Shown here: positions 9,278-16,945 of the stretch, piece by piece
Layout of the letters: every line of letters starts with the position of its first letter
Numbering within the stretch: the first letter of the stretch is position 1
NCBI RefSeq assembly: GCF_001610835.1
Contig: NZ_CP011270.1
Location: 1,178,001-1,242,000, forward strand
Length of the DNA stretch: 64,000 bases
Direction: 5' to 3'
DNA from: Planctomyces sp. SH-PL14
GTDB taxonomy: Bacteria > Planctomycetota > Planctomycetia > Planctomycetales > Planctomycetaceae
Translations under genes and position numbers: made by a program
The notes under the pieces: model-generated
What the model saw: only the letters and a program-made list of their open reading frames with translations
Databases searched by the model: none
Told to the model about the DNA's origin: nothing

Positions 9278-9967
9278 ATGGCGATCCCGAAACTGCTGGC
9301 CGGCGTCCGTCAGTTCCAGGGGCAGGTCTTTGCCTCGCAGCGCGACCTCTTCCAGAAGCTGGCGGAGGGGCAGAGTCCGGACACGCTGTTCATCACGTGC
9401 TCCGACTCGCGGATCGACCCCAATCTGATCACTCAGACGGATCCGGGGGACCTGTTCGTCCTCCGCAATGCGGGGAACATCATTCCGGCGTACACGCCCC
9501 ATGGCGGGGGTGAGATTGCGACGATTGAGTTTGCGGTGACCGGGCTCAACGTTACGCACATCATTGTTTGCGGGCATTCGCACTGCGGGGCGATGAAGGG
9601 GCTTCTTGATCCGGCGTCGCTGGAGGAGATGCCTTCGGTTGCTGAGTTCCTGCGGCATTCCGATGCGACGCGGCGGATTCTTCAGGCGAAGTACAAGAAG
9701 GGGAGCAAGGCGGGCCGGTTGGAGATTGCGGTGCAGGAGAATGTCCTGACGCAGCTTGAGAACCTGCAGACGCATCCGGCGGTCGCGGCGGGGATTGCGA
9801 TGGGGACGCTGACGCTGCATGCGTGGGTGTATGAGTTTGAGACCGGGAGCGTGTACGGGTACGACTCGACTGCGGCCCAGTTCGTTCCGCTTGGGGATGT
9901 CAAGACGAGCCTTGCGAAGACGAGTGCGCGGGCGGTCGATGTCCGGTCTGGTGAGGCGATGGGGTGA
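9278..9967 (+). CDS. Beta-class carbonic anhydrase
   Basis: A 229-residue cytoplasmic zinc enzyme interconverting CO2 and bicarbonate. The family zinc ligands are visible as Cys41 (in CSDSRIDP, with the Asp43/Arg45 dyad), His100 and Cys103 (in CGHSHCGAM). The segment DLFVLRNAGNIIP is also typical. The ATG at 9278 is chosen because a GAGGAG ribosome-binding site sits just upstream and the family N-terminus begins here. A longer open frame reaching back to 9107 overlaps the end of the preceding permease gene. The gene stands alone and ends 14 bp before the outer inverted repeat of repeat copy 3. Confidence 0.95.
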   Translation: MAIPKLLAGVRQFQGQVFASQRDLFQKLAEGQSPDTLFITCSDSRIDPNLITQTDPGDLFVLRNAGNIIPAYTPHGGGEIATIEFAVTGLNVTHIIVCGHSHCGAMKGLLDPASLEEMPSVAEFLRHSDATRRILQAKYKKGSKAGRLEIAVQENVLTQLENLQTHPAVAAGIAMGTLTLHAWVYEFETGSVYGYDSTAAQFVPLGDVKTSLAKTSARAVDVRSGEAMG

Positions 9968-9981
9968 GGGGTGGGAGTGGC

Positions 9982-10408
9982 GATTCGGGGGGTGCATCCG
10001 CCGATTGGTGGTCGCCCAATACCGGGTCCAGGGGCACCCTGGTGGGGAGTGCAGAGGGGCAACGCCCCTTTGCCCGCCGGAGGCCCTCTCGTCGAGAGAT
10101 ATCTGAAGGAGCACGTATCCAATCGCGAGCCACGTGCCGTATGCCCCCTCACCAACCCGTGGGGATTCCAGAGCGGGCGGTGAGTCCTCAACGCCGGTGA
10201 GACAAAGGGGGCGTCCGTTGTGTCCCACGGTTCCGCGACGAAAATACCTCCGGCGGCAAGGGGGCGTGGCCCCCTTGACCCCAGCCTGCCGTGGCACGTT
10301 GGGTTTGAGCTATCAGAGTCGTGCCGGCAAGGACGCGGTTTGAGCCAACCGGACAATCCATCCCGTCCCTCGTTGACCGACCACCACCCAGCGAATGCAC
10401 CCCGAATC
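9982..10408 (-). repeat. Dispersed structured repeat, copy 3: most complete copy, with outer inverted repeats
   Basis: The core (10022-10336) is in minus orientation and contains all modules. Uniquely here the core is enclosed by outer terminal inverted repeats: left arm 9982-10014 (GATTCGGGGGGTGCATCCGC, then CGATTGGTGGTCG) and right arm 10378-10408, whose reverse complement starts GATTCGGGGTGCATTCGC and ends TGGTGGTCG. The arms match at roughly 27 of 31 aligned positions. No target-site duplication is evident. The element fills the gap between the carbonic anhydrase and rbfA-like genes. Confidence 0.88.
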
Positions 10409-10541
10409 AGCAACGGACCGGGCGATTGGGGCTGTCCGGACCGCGTCAGCCCTTAGAATTGGGCCTCGGGCGAATCGTCCCGCGCAGTGATTCGCGTGGG
10501 GGCTCGTCCCGTCATCGTCACTGTTTCAAGGAAGTTCAGCC

Positions 10542-10937
10542 ATGCGCCGTCATCGATCGAGCCGGGATTTCCATCAGAACTCACCGATGTCCGTTTCCGC
10601 TGGTCTTTCGGGGCCGGCGCCGGTCGCGCACGACCGCCGCACGCTCCAGATGTGCGGCGAGGTGCGGCGGACGCTCGACCTGGTCCTATCGGGCGAGTGT
10701 GATGACGATGTGCTGCGCGGGATTTATGTGCAGAGCGTGGTGCCGGCACCGGATGCGGCGCACCTGCTGGTGACGGTGACGCCGCTGGATCCGCGGGACG
10801 ATACGCCGCCGCAGACGATCTTGAAGCATCTGCAGGTGTTTGCGGGGCGGTTGCGGACGTCGGTGGCGGAGGCGATCAATCGACGTCGGGCGCCGGATCT
10901 GATGTTCAACTTCGCAGGCCCGCCCGGGGCGTCGTAG
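10542..10937 (+). CDS. rbfA: RbfA-like ribosome-binding factor
   Basis: A 131-residue protein. The RbfA fold is suggested by VRRTLDLVLSGECDDDVLRG, then VVPAPDAAHLLVTVTP (the beta-strand pair), and near the end LRTSVAEAINRRRAPDLMFNF, which matches the LR..L...L..R..PEL.F element of RbfA. RbfA binds the 30S subunit and supports 16S rRNA maturation. AAGGAAG lies well placed upstream of the ATG at 10542; ATG 10587 is an alternative. In many bacteria rbfA sits beside infB and truB. Here it is alone, flanked by repeat copies 3 and 4 in opposite orientations. The sequence is divergent, so the assignment is moderate. Confidence 0.62.
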   Translation: MRRHRSSRDFHQNSPMSVSAGLSGPAPVAHDRRTLQMCGEVRRTLDLVLSGECDDDVLRGIYVQSVVPAPDAAHLLVTVTPLDPRDDTPPQTILKHLQVFAGRLRTSVAEAINRRRAPDLMFNFAGPPGAS

Positions 10938-10945
10938 TCGCGCGC

Positions 10946-11255
10946 CCGTCGGCACGACGCTGCTCTCTCAAACCCAACGTGCCACGGCAACCTGGGGTCA
11001 AGGGGGTCTCACCCCCTTGCCGCCGGAGGCGCTTCAATGAGGAACCGTGGTACACAACGAACGTCCCTTTTGGGGAACCGGCGGTGAGGACTCACCGCTC
11101 GCTCTGCAATCCCCGCGGGTTGGTGAAGGGGGCATACGGCACGTCGTCCGCGCTTGGACACGTGCTCCTTCAGACATCTTTCGACGAGAGGGCCTCCGGC
11201 GGGCAAGAGGGCGTTGCCCCCTTGCATCCCCCACCAGGGTGCCCCTGGACCCGGT
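10946..11255 (+). repeat. Dispersed structured repeat, copy 4
   Basis: Full-core plus-oriented copy: CTCAAACCCAACGTGCCACG, the AAGGGGGTCTCACCCCCTT hairpin, GGAACCGTGG, the GGTGAGGACTCACC palindrome, GCGGGTTGGTGA, TCCGCGCTTGGACA, GCCTCCGGCGGGCAAG and CACCAGGGTGCCCCTGGACC. It sits between the convergent 3' ends of the rbfA-like gene and the redoxin/monooxygenase gene and fills almost the whole 325-bp gap. Confidence 0.92.
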
Positions 11256-11262
11256 TCGGCTG

Positions 11263-13200
11263 TTAGCGCTTCTTCACCTTGTCCAGCGCCGCCGTGATCT
11301 CCTCCAGCGACAACTTCCCGTCGCCGTCTCGATCGATCTTGTCGAAGTTCTTGTTCAACAGCGGGTTCCCCTTCACTTCCTCCCGCCCGATAAACCCATC
11401 CTTGTCCGTGTCCACAGCCCGCATCACCACATCCGGCTTGAGCGCGCCAATCGCCGCCGTCGAAAGCGGCTTACTCTCACCAGCCTCCGCCGCGCCGACC
11501 GGAACAATGATGTCGAAGTATCCGATCATCATCTCTTCCCACGACTGATCCCCCCACCGCACCGTCTCGCTCGGATTCGGATTGGCCAGGTTCTTGTCCG
11601 AGTTATCAAACACCGCCGTGCAGTGCAGCGTCGCCCCGGCCGGAACATCCAGCGGCTCCGCCAGGATGTAAGGCCCCTGCCAGTTGAAGTCATACCGCGG
11701 AACATTCAGCAAGGTCTTCGACGTCCCGTCCGGAAACTGCAGGTCGTACTTGAACGCCTTCCCGCGAAGGTGCATGTGCGGCGACATCGAAACCAGCTGC
11801 AGCGGCACCGGCGAGCTCTTGCTCTTGGCCGTCACCACCTGGTTGTCGGTATTCGGCTTCAGCTCGAACCGCGGATTCGCCACTTCCGTCGTGATGATCT
11901 GATGCGTGATCGTCTTCGGATCCGCAAAGTTCATCCCCACCCGGCTCGTGTCCTCCTGCGGAGTGCCGATCGGCGTGTAGTGAACCTGAAACCGGAAGTG
12001 CGACCCGGCCGGAATCTTCTTCGCAATCCCATCCTTGATCGGCCACGACCGCAGCCCCGGAACATAGGCCGACAGGAACTGCTCCTTGCCGTCCCGTCCG
12101 CCCGGATGAACATAGACGATGATGTGATGCACCACCGCCCGGTTGCCCGGCTGGACTTCGATCTCGCGAATCCACTTGTCCTCGGCAAACTTCGGATCGA
12201 CCCAGAAGTTCTGGTAGCGGACCCCTTCCGGACCGGCGTCGGCCGGGACCGCGAACGGCTTGTCGCGCATCGCAAAGACCGCTTCGGGCGCCTTCGAGAG
12301 CTGCCAGCCATCGATAAAGGCGACCGGCGCGGGAAGCTCCTTGGGGTCCCCCTGCGGGCAACCGTGCTTCACCCAGGTCAGGATCTGCTGCCGCTCGTCG
12401 TCCGGGAGACTGCGGTCGTTTGAGAAAACGCCATGCGGAGCGTCGGCGGTCCACGGGGGCATGCGGCGGTTGTCGACCACCTCGGCGATCATCTCTCCCC
12501 ACCCGACCGCGTCGTCGTAGGACTGAAGGGTGAACGGAGCGATCTCCCCCGACCGGTGACACTCTTCGCACCGCTTCTGGAAGATCCGGGCAATCTGGTT
12601 CGAATAGGTCACCGGGGAATTCTCGTCCGGCTTCCGGATGCGACCGATCAGACAGCCGAGCGCCTGGGTCCGCGAAACCTGAACCGGCCGTCCCGCGAGG
12701 AGGTCCTCGATCGCCATCCGGAGGTCTTCCCGGTCCGCCTTCTCCCGCTGAATCCCGACGACGTACTGGTCGTCGACCCGCCCGCGATACCGGACCTGGC
12801 GGTTGGCATCGAGGAGGAACACTTCAGGGGTCCGCTCCGCCTGCAGGAGGTCGGCCACCTTGTTCCCGGCGTCCTTGGCCATCGGGAAGGAAATTGCGTG
12901 GTGCCGGACGTACGCACCGATCTCGGTGTTGGAGTCCTGCTGGTTCGAATTCACCCCGATGACGACGATCCCCCGGTCGCGGAAGTCATCGGCAATCTTC
13001 TGGAGCCGCGGGCCGTATAGCTTGGCGAGAGGACATTCGGTCCCCAGGAAGGCGATCACGTACCCCTTGGCGTCCGGATAGTCGGCGAGGGACACCGTTT
13101 TCCCCCGATAGTCCTGGAGCGTGACCTCCCGCATGGCGAGTTCCGCCGCGGCGAGCGGAGAAGAGCAACAGAGAGCCAGACCGAGAATCCATCGCAACAT
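11263..13200 (-). CDS. Secreted fusion: redoxin, cytochrome-c-type haem site, copper monooxygenase-like domain, EF-hands
   Basis: 645 residues from ATG 13200, which gives a clean signal peptide (MLRWILGLALCCSSPLAAA); a TTG 18 codons upstream is less likely. Domains in order: a thioredoxin/AhpC-like redoxin (about 24-175, with GTECPLAKLYG around Cys56); a haem c attachment motif CEECH (211-215) in a cytochrome-like stretch; a region resembling type II copper, ascorbate-dependent monooxygenases (PHM family), with HH at 358-359, a further His at 407, HMH at 475-477 and Met in EEMMIGYFD; and two EF-hand loops (DTDKDGFIGREE 597-608, DRDGDGKLSLEE 623-634). Probably exported and redox-active. Its substrate is not evident. 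Confidence 0.8.
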   Translation of the reverse strand: MLRWILGLALCCSSPLAAAELAMREVTLQDYRGKTVSLADYPDAKGYVIAFLGTECPLAKLYGPRLQKIADDFRDRGIVVIGVNSNQQDSNTEIGAYVRHHAISFPMAKDAGNKVADLLQAERTPEVFLLDANRQVRYRGRVDDQYVVGIQREKADREDLRMAIEDLLAGRPVQVSRTQALGCLIGRIRKPDENSPVTYSNQIARIFQKRCEECHRSGEIAPFTLQSYDDAVGWGEMIAEVVDNRRMPPWTADAPHGVFSNDRSLPDDERQQILTWVKHGCPQGDPKELPAPVAFIDGWQLSKAPEAVFAMRDKPFAVPADAGPEGVRYQNFWVDPKFAEDKWIREIEVQPGNRAVVHHIIVYVHPGGRDGKEQFLSAYVPGLRSWPIKDGIAKKIPAGSHFRFQVHYTPIGTPQEDTSRVGMNFADPKTITHQIITTEVANPRFELKPNTDNQVVTAKSKSSPVPLQLVSMSPHMHLRGKAFKYDLQFPDGTSKTLLNVPRYDFNWQGPYILAEPLDVPAGATLHCTAVFDNSDKNLANPNPSETVRWGDQSWEEMMIGYFDIIVPVGAAEAGESKPLSTAAIGALKPDVVMRAVDTDKDGFIGREEVKGNPLLNKNFDKIDRDGDGKLSLEEITAALDKVKKR

Positions 13201-13338
13201 CGTGTTTTGTCCCTGAATCAGACCGGACACTCCGCGACTTTCCTTACCCTGCAAACGATCCCGCGGTTACATGGTAGCCATCTCGCTCCGCGAGATGAGC
13301 CGTCAGCCCGAGTTTTCAGCGATCTCAATCCGCGCTCG

Positions 13339-13585
13339 CTGGCACGACTCCGCCTGCTCAGCCCGCTTGTGCGATGGCCGCCAGTCCGATCCGTCCTCGG
13401 ACACAGACGGTTTCCAACGATTCTTCAATGGAATGCCTCCGGCGGGCAAGACGTCCCACGACGATCGGCCCGACGCCCCTTCGACAAAGGGGAACGCCCA
13501 CTTCGAAAGCTCGAACATCGTACCCGCCCGAACGGACTCGGCCCGCTCAGTCCCATCGTGCGACGGAACCTGGGTCCAGGGCGGA
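13339..13585 (+). repeat. Probable decayed remnant(s) of the dispersed repeat
   Basis: Fragments resembling the repeat modules survive in order. CTGGCACGACTCCGCCTGCT then CAGCCCGCTTGTGCGATGGC (13339 onward) resemble the left end. GCCTCCGGCGGGCAAG occurs near 13438. GCTCAGTCCCATCGTGCGAC with CCTGGGTCC (about 13548-13578) resembles a second left end. No hairpin is intact. Apart from this and the following terminator, 13201-13648 holds no gene. Confidence 0.4.
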
Positions 13586-13597
13586 TGCCTTGGATAC

Positions 13598-13621
13598 AAA
13601 AAACCCCGGCTTTCGCCGGGG
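13598..13621 (-). terminator. Intrinsic terminator of the regulator gene
   Basis: Read on the minus strand: a perfect 7-bp stem CCCCGGC / GCCGGGG with a GAAA loop, followed by six T residues. It lies 28 bp beyond the stop of the minus-strand regulator gene, as expected for rho-independent termination. Confidence 0.9.
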
Positions 13622-13648
13622 TCGAGGAGGGTCAGGTCGCACGCGGCA

Positions 13649-15025
13649 CTAGGCCGCGCGGGAAATGCGGTTCGAGCCCGGGCCCCCACGCGGCGGGTAG
13701 CCGTACTCGCGGAGCTTGCCGCTGAGGGTCCGAATTCCAATCGACAGCGCCTTGGCGGTCAGTTCGCGGTTCCCGCCGAAGCGGTTGAACGTCGCTTCGA
13801 TCAGCTTGCGTTCCATCTGGGCCAGCGTCAGGCCCGGATCGCTCGGCTCGTCGGCGGAACCCTGTTCGATCCAGGGCTCGACGGCACTGCGGGTCAGTTC
13901 GATTTCGGTCGTCAGGGCACAGATCCGGGCGATGACGTTCGAGAGCTGGCGGACGTTCCCCGGCCAGTTGTGGCGGCGGAGGCGGTCGAGAGCTTCCGAG
14001 CTGAGCCGCTTCTGGGGCTGGCCTTCTCGGACCGAGCACTCGAGGAGGAACTGCTCGGCGAGCGCCCCGACGTCTTCCAGGCGGTCCCGGAGAGGCGGAA
14101 CGTGCATGCGGTGAGCCATGCAGAGGCGATGCAGGTCCGGATGCAGCTTCCCTTCGCGGGCACACTTGTCGAGGTCGGCGTGCGTGGTGAGGATCACGCG
14201 GACCTGGACCGGCTTCTGCATCGGGCCGTTGACCGGACGGTAGTGGCCGGTGTTCAGCACGTGAGCGAGTTCCTGCTGCATCGGCAGGGCGAGGGTCTCG
14301 ACGTCCTCGATCAGGAGCGTTCCGCCCTTGGCCGATTCGAACCGGCCCGGCTGGTCTCCTTCACCGAACAGCTCCTGCTCGACAACGGCCGAGGAGAGGA
14401 CGCTGCAGCAGATCTTGAGGAACGGGTTGCGGCCGCCGTACTTGGCCGTGTGGATCGCCCGTCCGACGGCGGAGACGCCGCTGCCGGCTTCACCGAAGAT
14501 CAGGACCGGACGGTCGTGTTCGGCCGCGGCCTGGACCTGGCGGCGAACTTCGTCCATCGCCGGGCTGATGCCAGCAAGGTCGTCGAACATCCGTCCTTCG
14601 AGGCGACGCTTGAGCTGGAGGTTCTCGGCGACGAGCCGCGAGCGGCCGACCGACGAGAAAAGGATGCGGGCCAGCTTGTCGGAGGTGCAGGGAGGATCGA
14701 GCACGTCGCAGCCGACGTTGCTCCAGACTCCGCTGCGGTCCCCGAGAGAGGGGAGGACGATGAACTGCGTCGGGCGGCCGGCGATCCGGACAGCCGAGCT
14801 GAGAGTCCGGACGATCTCGGGCGAAGCCGGCTCGTCGAGGACGCAGGCGGAGAAGTCTTCCGCCGTCAGCCCGGCTTTGAGGTCGTCGAGGTTGCTGTAC
14901 GTGACAGCGTCATAGCCGGCCTGGCGGACAACAACGGACAATCGGGCACGCGATTGTTCCTGAGCAGCCCAGACGGCCACTCGTCCGCTCAACCGGATGA
15001 CGCCCGGCATCGGCGAGTCAATCAT
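13649..15025 (-). CDS. NtrC-family regulator with degenerate ATPase core
   Basis: 458 residues. A receiver-like N-terminal domain (about 15-125, possible phospho-Asp64 in ACVLDEP) precedes a sigma-54-activator AAA+ domain (about 147-375) and a Fis-type helix-turn-helix (403-441, RKLIEATFNRFGGNRELTAK). The AAA+ domain has lost key parts. The Walker A segment is GEAGSGVS (178-185), where the invariant lysine is Val184. The GAFTGA loop that contacts sigma-54 is deleted, so ELFG (218-221) runs almost straight into GRFE. Walker B reads LLIEDVE. WPGNVRQL is intact. It therefore probably binds DNA without ATP-driven sigma-54 activation, perhaps like TyrR-type regulators. It is monocistronic, with its own terminator. 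Confidence 0.8.
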   Translation of the reverse strand: MIDSPMPGVIRLSGRVAVWAAQEQSRARLSVVVRQAGYDAVTYSNLDDLKAGLTAEDFSACVLDEPASPEIVRTLSSAVRIAGRPTQFIVLPSLGDRSGVWSNVGCDVLDPPCTSDKLARILFSSVGRSRLVAENLQLKRRLEGRMFDDLAGISPAMDEVRRQVQAAAEHDRPVLIFGEAGSGVSAVGRAIHTAKYGGRNPFLKICCSVLSSAVVEQELFGEGDQPGRFESAKGGTLLIEDVETLALPMQQELAHVLNTGHYRPVNGPMQKPVQVRVILTTHADLDKCAREGKLHPDLHRLCMAHRMHVPPLRDRLEDVGALAEQFLLECSVREGQPQKRLSSEALDRLRRHNWPGNVRQLSNVIARICALTTEIELTRSAVEPWIEQGSADEPSDPGLTLAQMERKLIEATFNRFGGNRELTAKALSIGIRTLSGKLREYGYPPRGGPGSNRISRAA

Positions 15026-15682
15026 GGAGACCTCGTGTCGCAGATAGGTAAGAGGTGAACGGGAGGGAGAGAACGGAAGGGAGGGGGGGACCAGTCGGCC
15101 GGCAGCAGGACGTACGAAGCGGGGTGAAGGGATGGCGTGAGGAAATGGGGGGTTCGCTGAGGACAGAGAAATCCCGGAGACCTCGTGCCTGGGCTTCGCA
15201 CGTGCCTGCTTGGGTTGCCGACTTGGGAGGGGGGAAGTGTTGAAAAACTTCGGAAGGGACAGTTGACGTTGGAGAAACGTCAGACGTGATGCGACGAGTG
15301 ATATGGCAGGTCCTGCCGAGGGTCAACGGCAGGTTGTGCAAGTTTCAAAGCGGGTTGTAACAGTTGCAAGAATCGGCGTCGGGAGGCAGAAAACCTCAAG
15401 CGACGGTCGCCGCAAGCTCTTGAAGACCGGCAGTTTCTGCCGGCCTCCATTTCCGCGAGCCCATTTGCTCAGCGGGCGCGGGGTCGACCCTCCACGAGCT
15501 GGCTCGCGAAGCGTCGAGGGTCCAGGGGGTCGGCCCTCCGGCCACTGGAGGTACCCCCTCTCGAACCGTCCAAAGGGCAACGGACATGCCATCCGGATCG
15601 AAATGCGAGCGGTAGAAAATCCCCGCCACATCTGTACACTCGTCAACCTGCCTGATCGAGGCCCATCGAGGGGTGTTTCCGC
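15026..15682. other. Intergenic region, divergent promoters, hairpin-rich patch
   Basis: No gene is seen in these 657 bp between the regulator and the YhaO gene, which are transcribed divergently. Two imperfect hairpins lie back to back at about 15483-15558: GTCGACCCTC pairing with GAGGGTC, and GGGGGT pairing with ACCCCC. Their GGTCCAGGGGGT joint recalls the end of the dispersed repeat, but no other module is present. Confidence 0.4.
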
Positions 15683-16945
15683 ATGGCGTTCCAGTTTCTT
15701 CACGCGGCCGACCTGCATCTCGACAGTCCGCTTCACGGGCTGCAGCAGTACCCCGGCGCGCCGGTCGAGGCGATCCGCGGAGCGGCGCGACGCGCGCTGG
15801 AGCGGCTGGTCCAGCTGGCGATTGATCGCAAGGTCGCGTTCGTCGTGATTGCGGGCGATCTCTACGACGGAGACTGGCGGGACTATCACACGGGGCTGTT
15901 CTTTGTGCAGCAGGCCCGGCGTCTCCAGGCGGCGGGGATTCCGCTCTATCTCATCAGCGGGAACCACGACGCCCAGAACCTGATGACCCGGACGCTGGTG
16001 CTTCCCGAAAACACGCGGATGCTGGCGTCGGATCGGCCGGAGACGGTGATCCTGGATTCGATCGATGTCGCGATCCACGGCCAGAGCTTTGCGAAGCGGG
16101 AAGTCTTTGAGGACCTCTCGCTGCGGTATCCGCAGGCGCAGAAGGGCTTGTTCAACATCGGTGTGCTGCACACGTCCGCGGCGGGGGCGGAGGGGCATGA
16201 GCCGTACGCTCCGTGCAAGATCGAAGGGCTGGAGACGCGGGGCTACGACTACTGGGCTCTCGGCCACATTCATAAGCGGGAGGTCCTGTGCGAGCGGCCG
16301 TACGTGACCTTCTCCGGCAACATCCAGGGCCGGCACATTCGCGAGACGGGGCCGAAGGGATGCTGGCTCGTCAGCGTCGATGACCGCCGCAACGTGAGTC
16401 TCCAGTTCGAGGAACTGGACGTCCTTCGCTGGGAGATCGCCTCGATCGATGTCTCGGGCTGCGGGACGATGGACGATGTCTTCGCAGAGGTCATCCAGTC
16501 CTGTCGCAAGATCGAAGAGACAACGCAGGACCTGCCGCTGGCGGTGCGGGTCGTCCTGAACGGGATGACGCCGCTCCATGACAGCCTCGTGGCCCATCGC
16601 GAGAAGTCGGTCAACAACATCCGGGCGTCGGCGGGGAACGATCGGGTGTGGATCGAGAAGGTCTCGCTCCACACCAAGGCCCCTCGCCGGCGGAGCACGG
16701 CGGCGGATGAGGGGAGCCTGCCGTGGGAGGAGTTGCTGGGGTGCGTCGCGGAGTTGAGGTCCGATCCCGCTCAGGCCTCGAGCCTGGCTCCTGATGTCAG
16801 CGACCTGATCAACAAACTGCCCTCCGACCTCGACCTGGCGTCGGCGGGCCTCAACCTTTCGGACAGCGCGGCCTGGTCCGAGGTGCTCGATGAAGTCGAA
16901 TCCCTGTTGCTCGATCGCCTGTCCGACTCGGAGGTGAGCCCGTGA
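15683..16945 (+). CDS. YhaO-like DNA repair metallophosphoesterase (Mre11/SbcD family)
   Basis: A 420-residue calcineurin-like phosphoesterase with the Mre11/SbcD metal motifs in order: DLH (10-12), GDLYDGD (about 59-65), GNHDAQN (about 93-99), and the later ALGHIHKRE with two metal-binding histidines. The C-terminal cap is longer than a plain phosphatase. The next gene encodes an SMC-like ATPase and starts inside this stop codon (GTGA overlap), so the two form the YhaO/YhaN pair. By analogy with Mre11-Rad50 and SbcCD, such a pair would process DNA ends in the cytoplasm. That role is family inference, not shown here. Confidence 0.88.
   Translation: MAFQFLHAADLHLDSPLHGLQQYPGAPVEAIRGAARRALERLVQLAIDRKVAFVVIAGDLYDGDWRDYHTGLFFVQQARRLQAAGIPLYLISGNHDAQNLMTRTLVLPENTRMLASDRPETVILDSIDVAIHGQSFAKREVFEDLSLRYPQAQKGLFNIGVLHTSAAGAEGHEPYAPCKIEGLETRGYDYWALGHIHKREVLCERPYVTFSGNIQGRHIRETGPKGCWLVSVDDRRNVSLQFEELDVLRWEIASIDVSGCGTMDDVFAEVIQSCRKIEETTQDLPLAVRVVLNGMTPLHDSLVAHREKSVNNIRASAGNDRVWIEKVSLHTKAPRRRSTAADEGSLPWEELLGCVAELRSDPAQASSLAPDVSDLINKLPSDLDLASAGLNLSDSAAWSEVLDEVESLLLDRLSDSEVSP

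Noticed and set aside
10134-10413. Small open frames within repeat copies (for example MPYAPSPTRGDSRAGGESS)
   Set aside because: The same peptides arise from every copy in several frames and both strands. They are translations of the repeat, not genes.
15483-15565. Possible thirteenth repeat copy between the regulator and yhaO
   Set aside because: Only a GGTCCAGGGGGT segment and unrelated hairpins match. No ordered modules are present.
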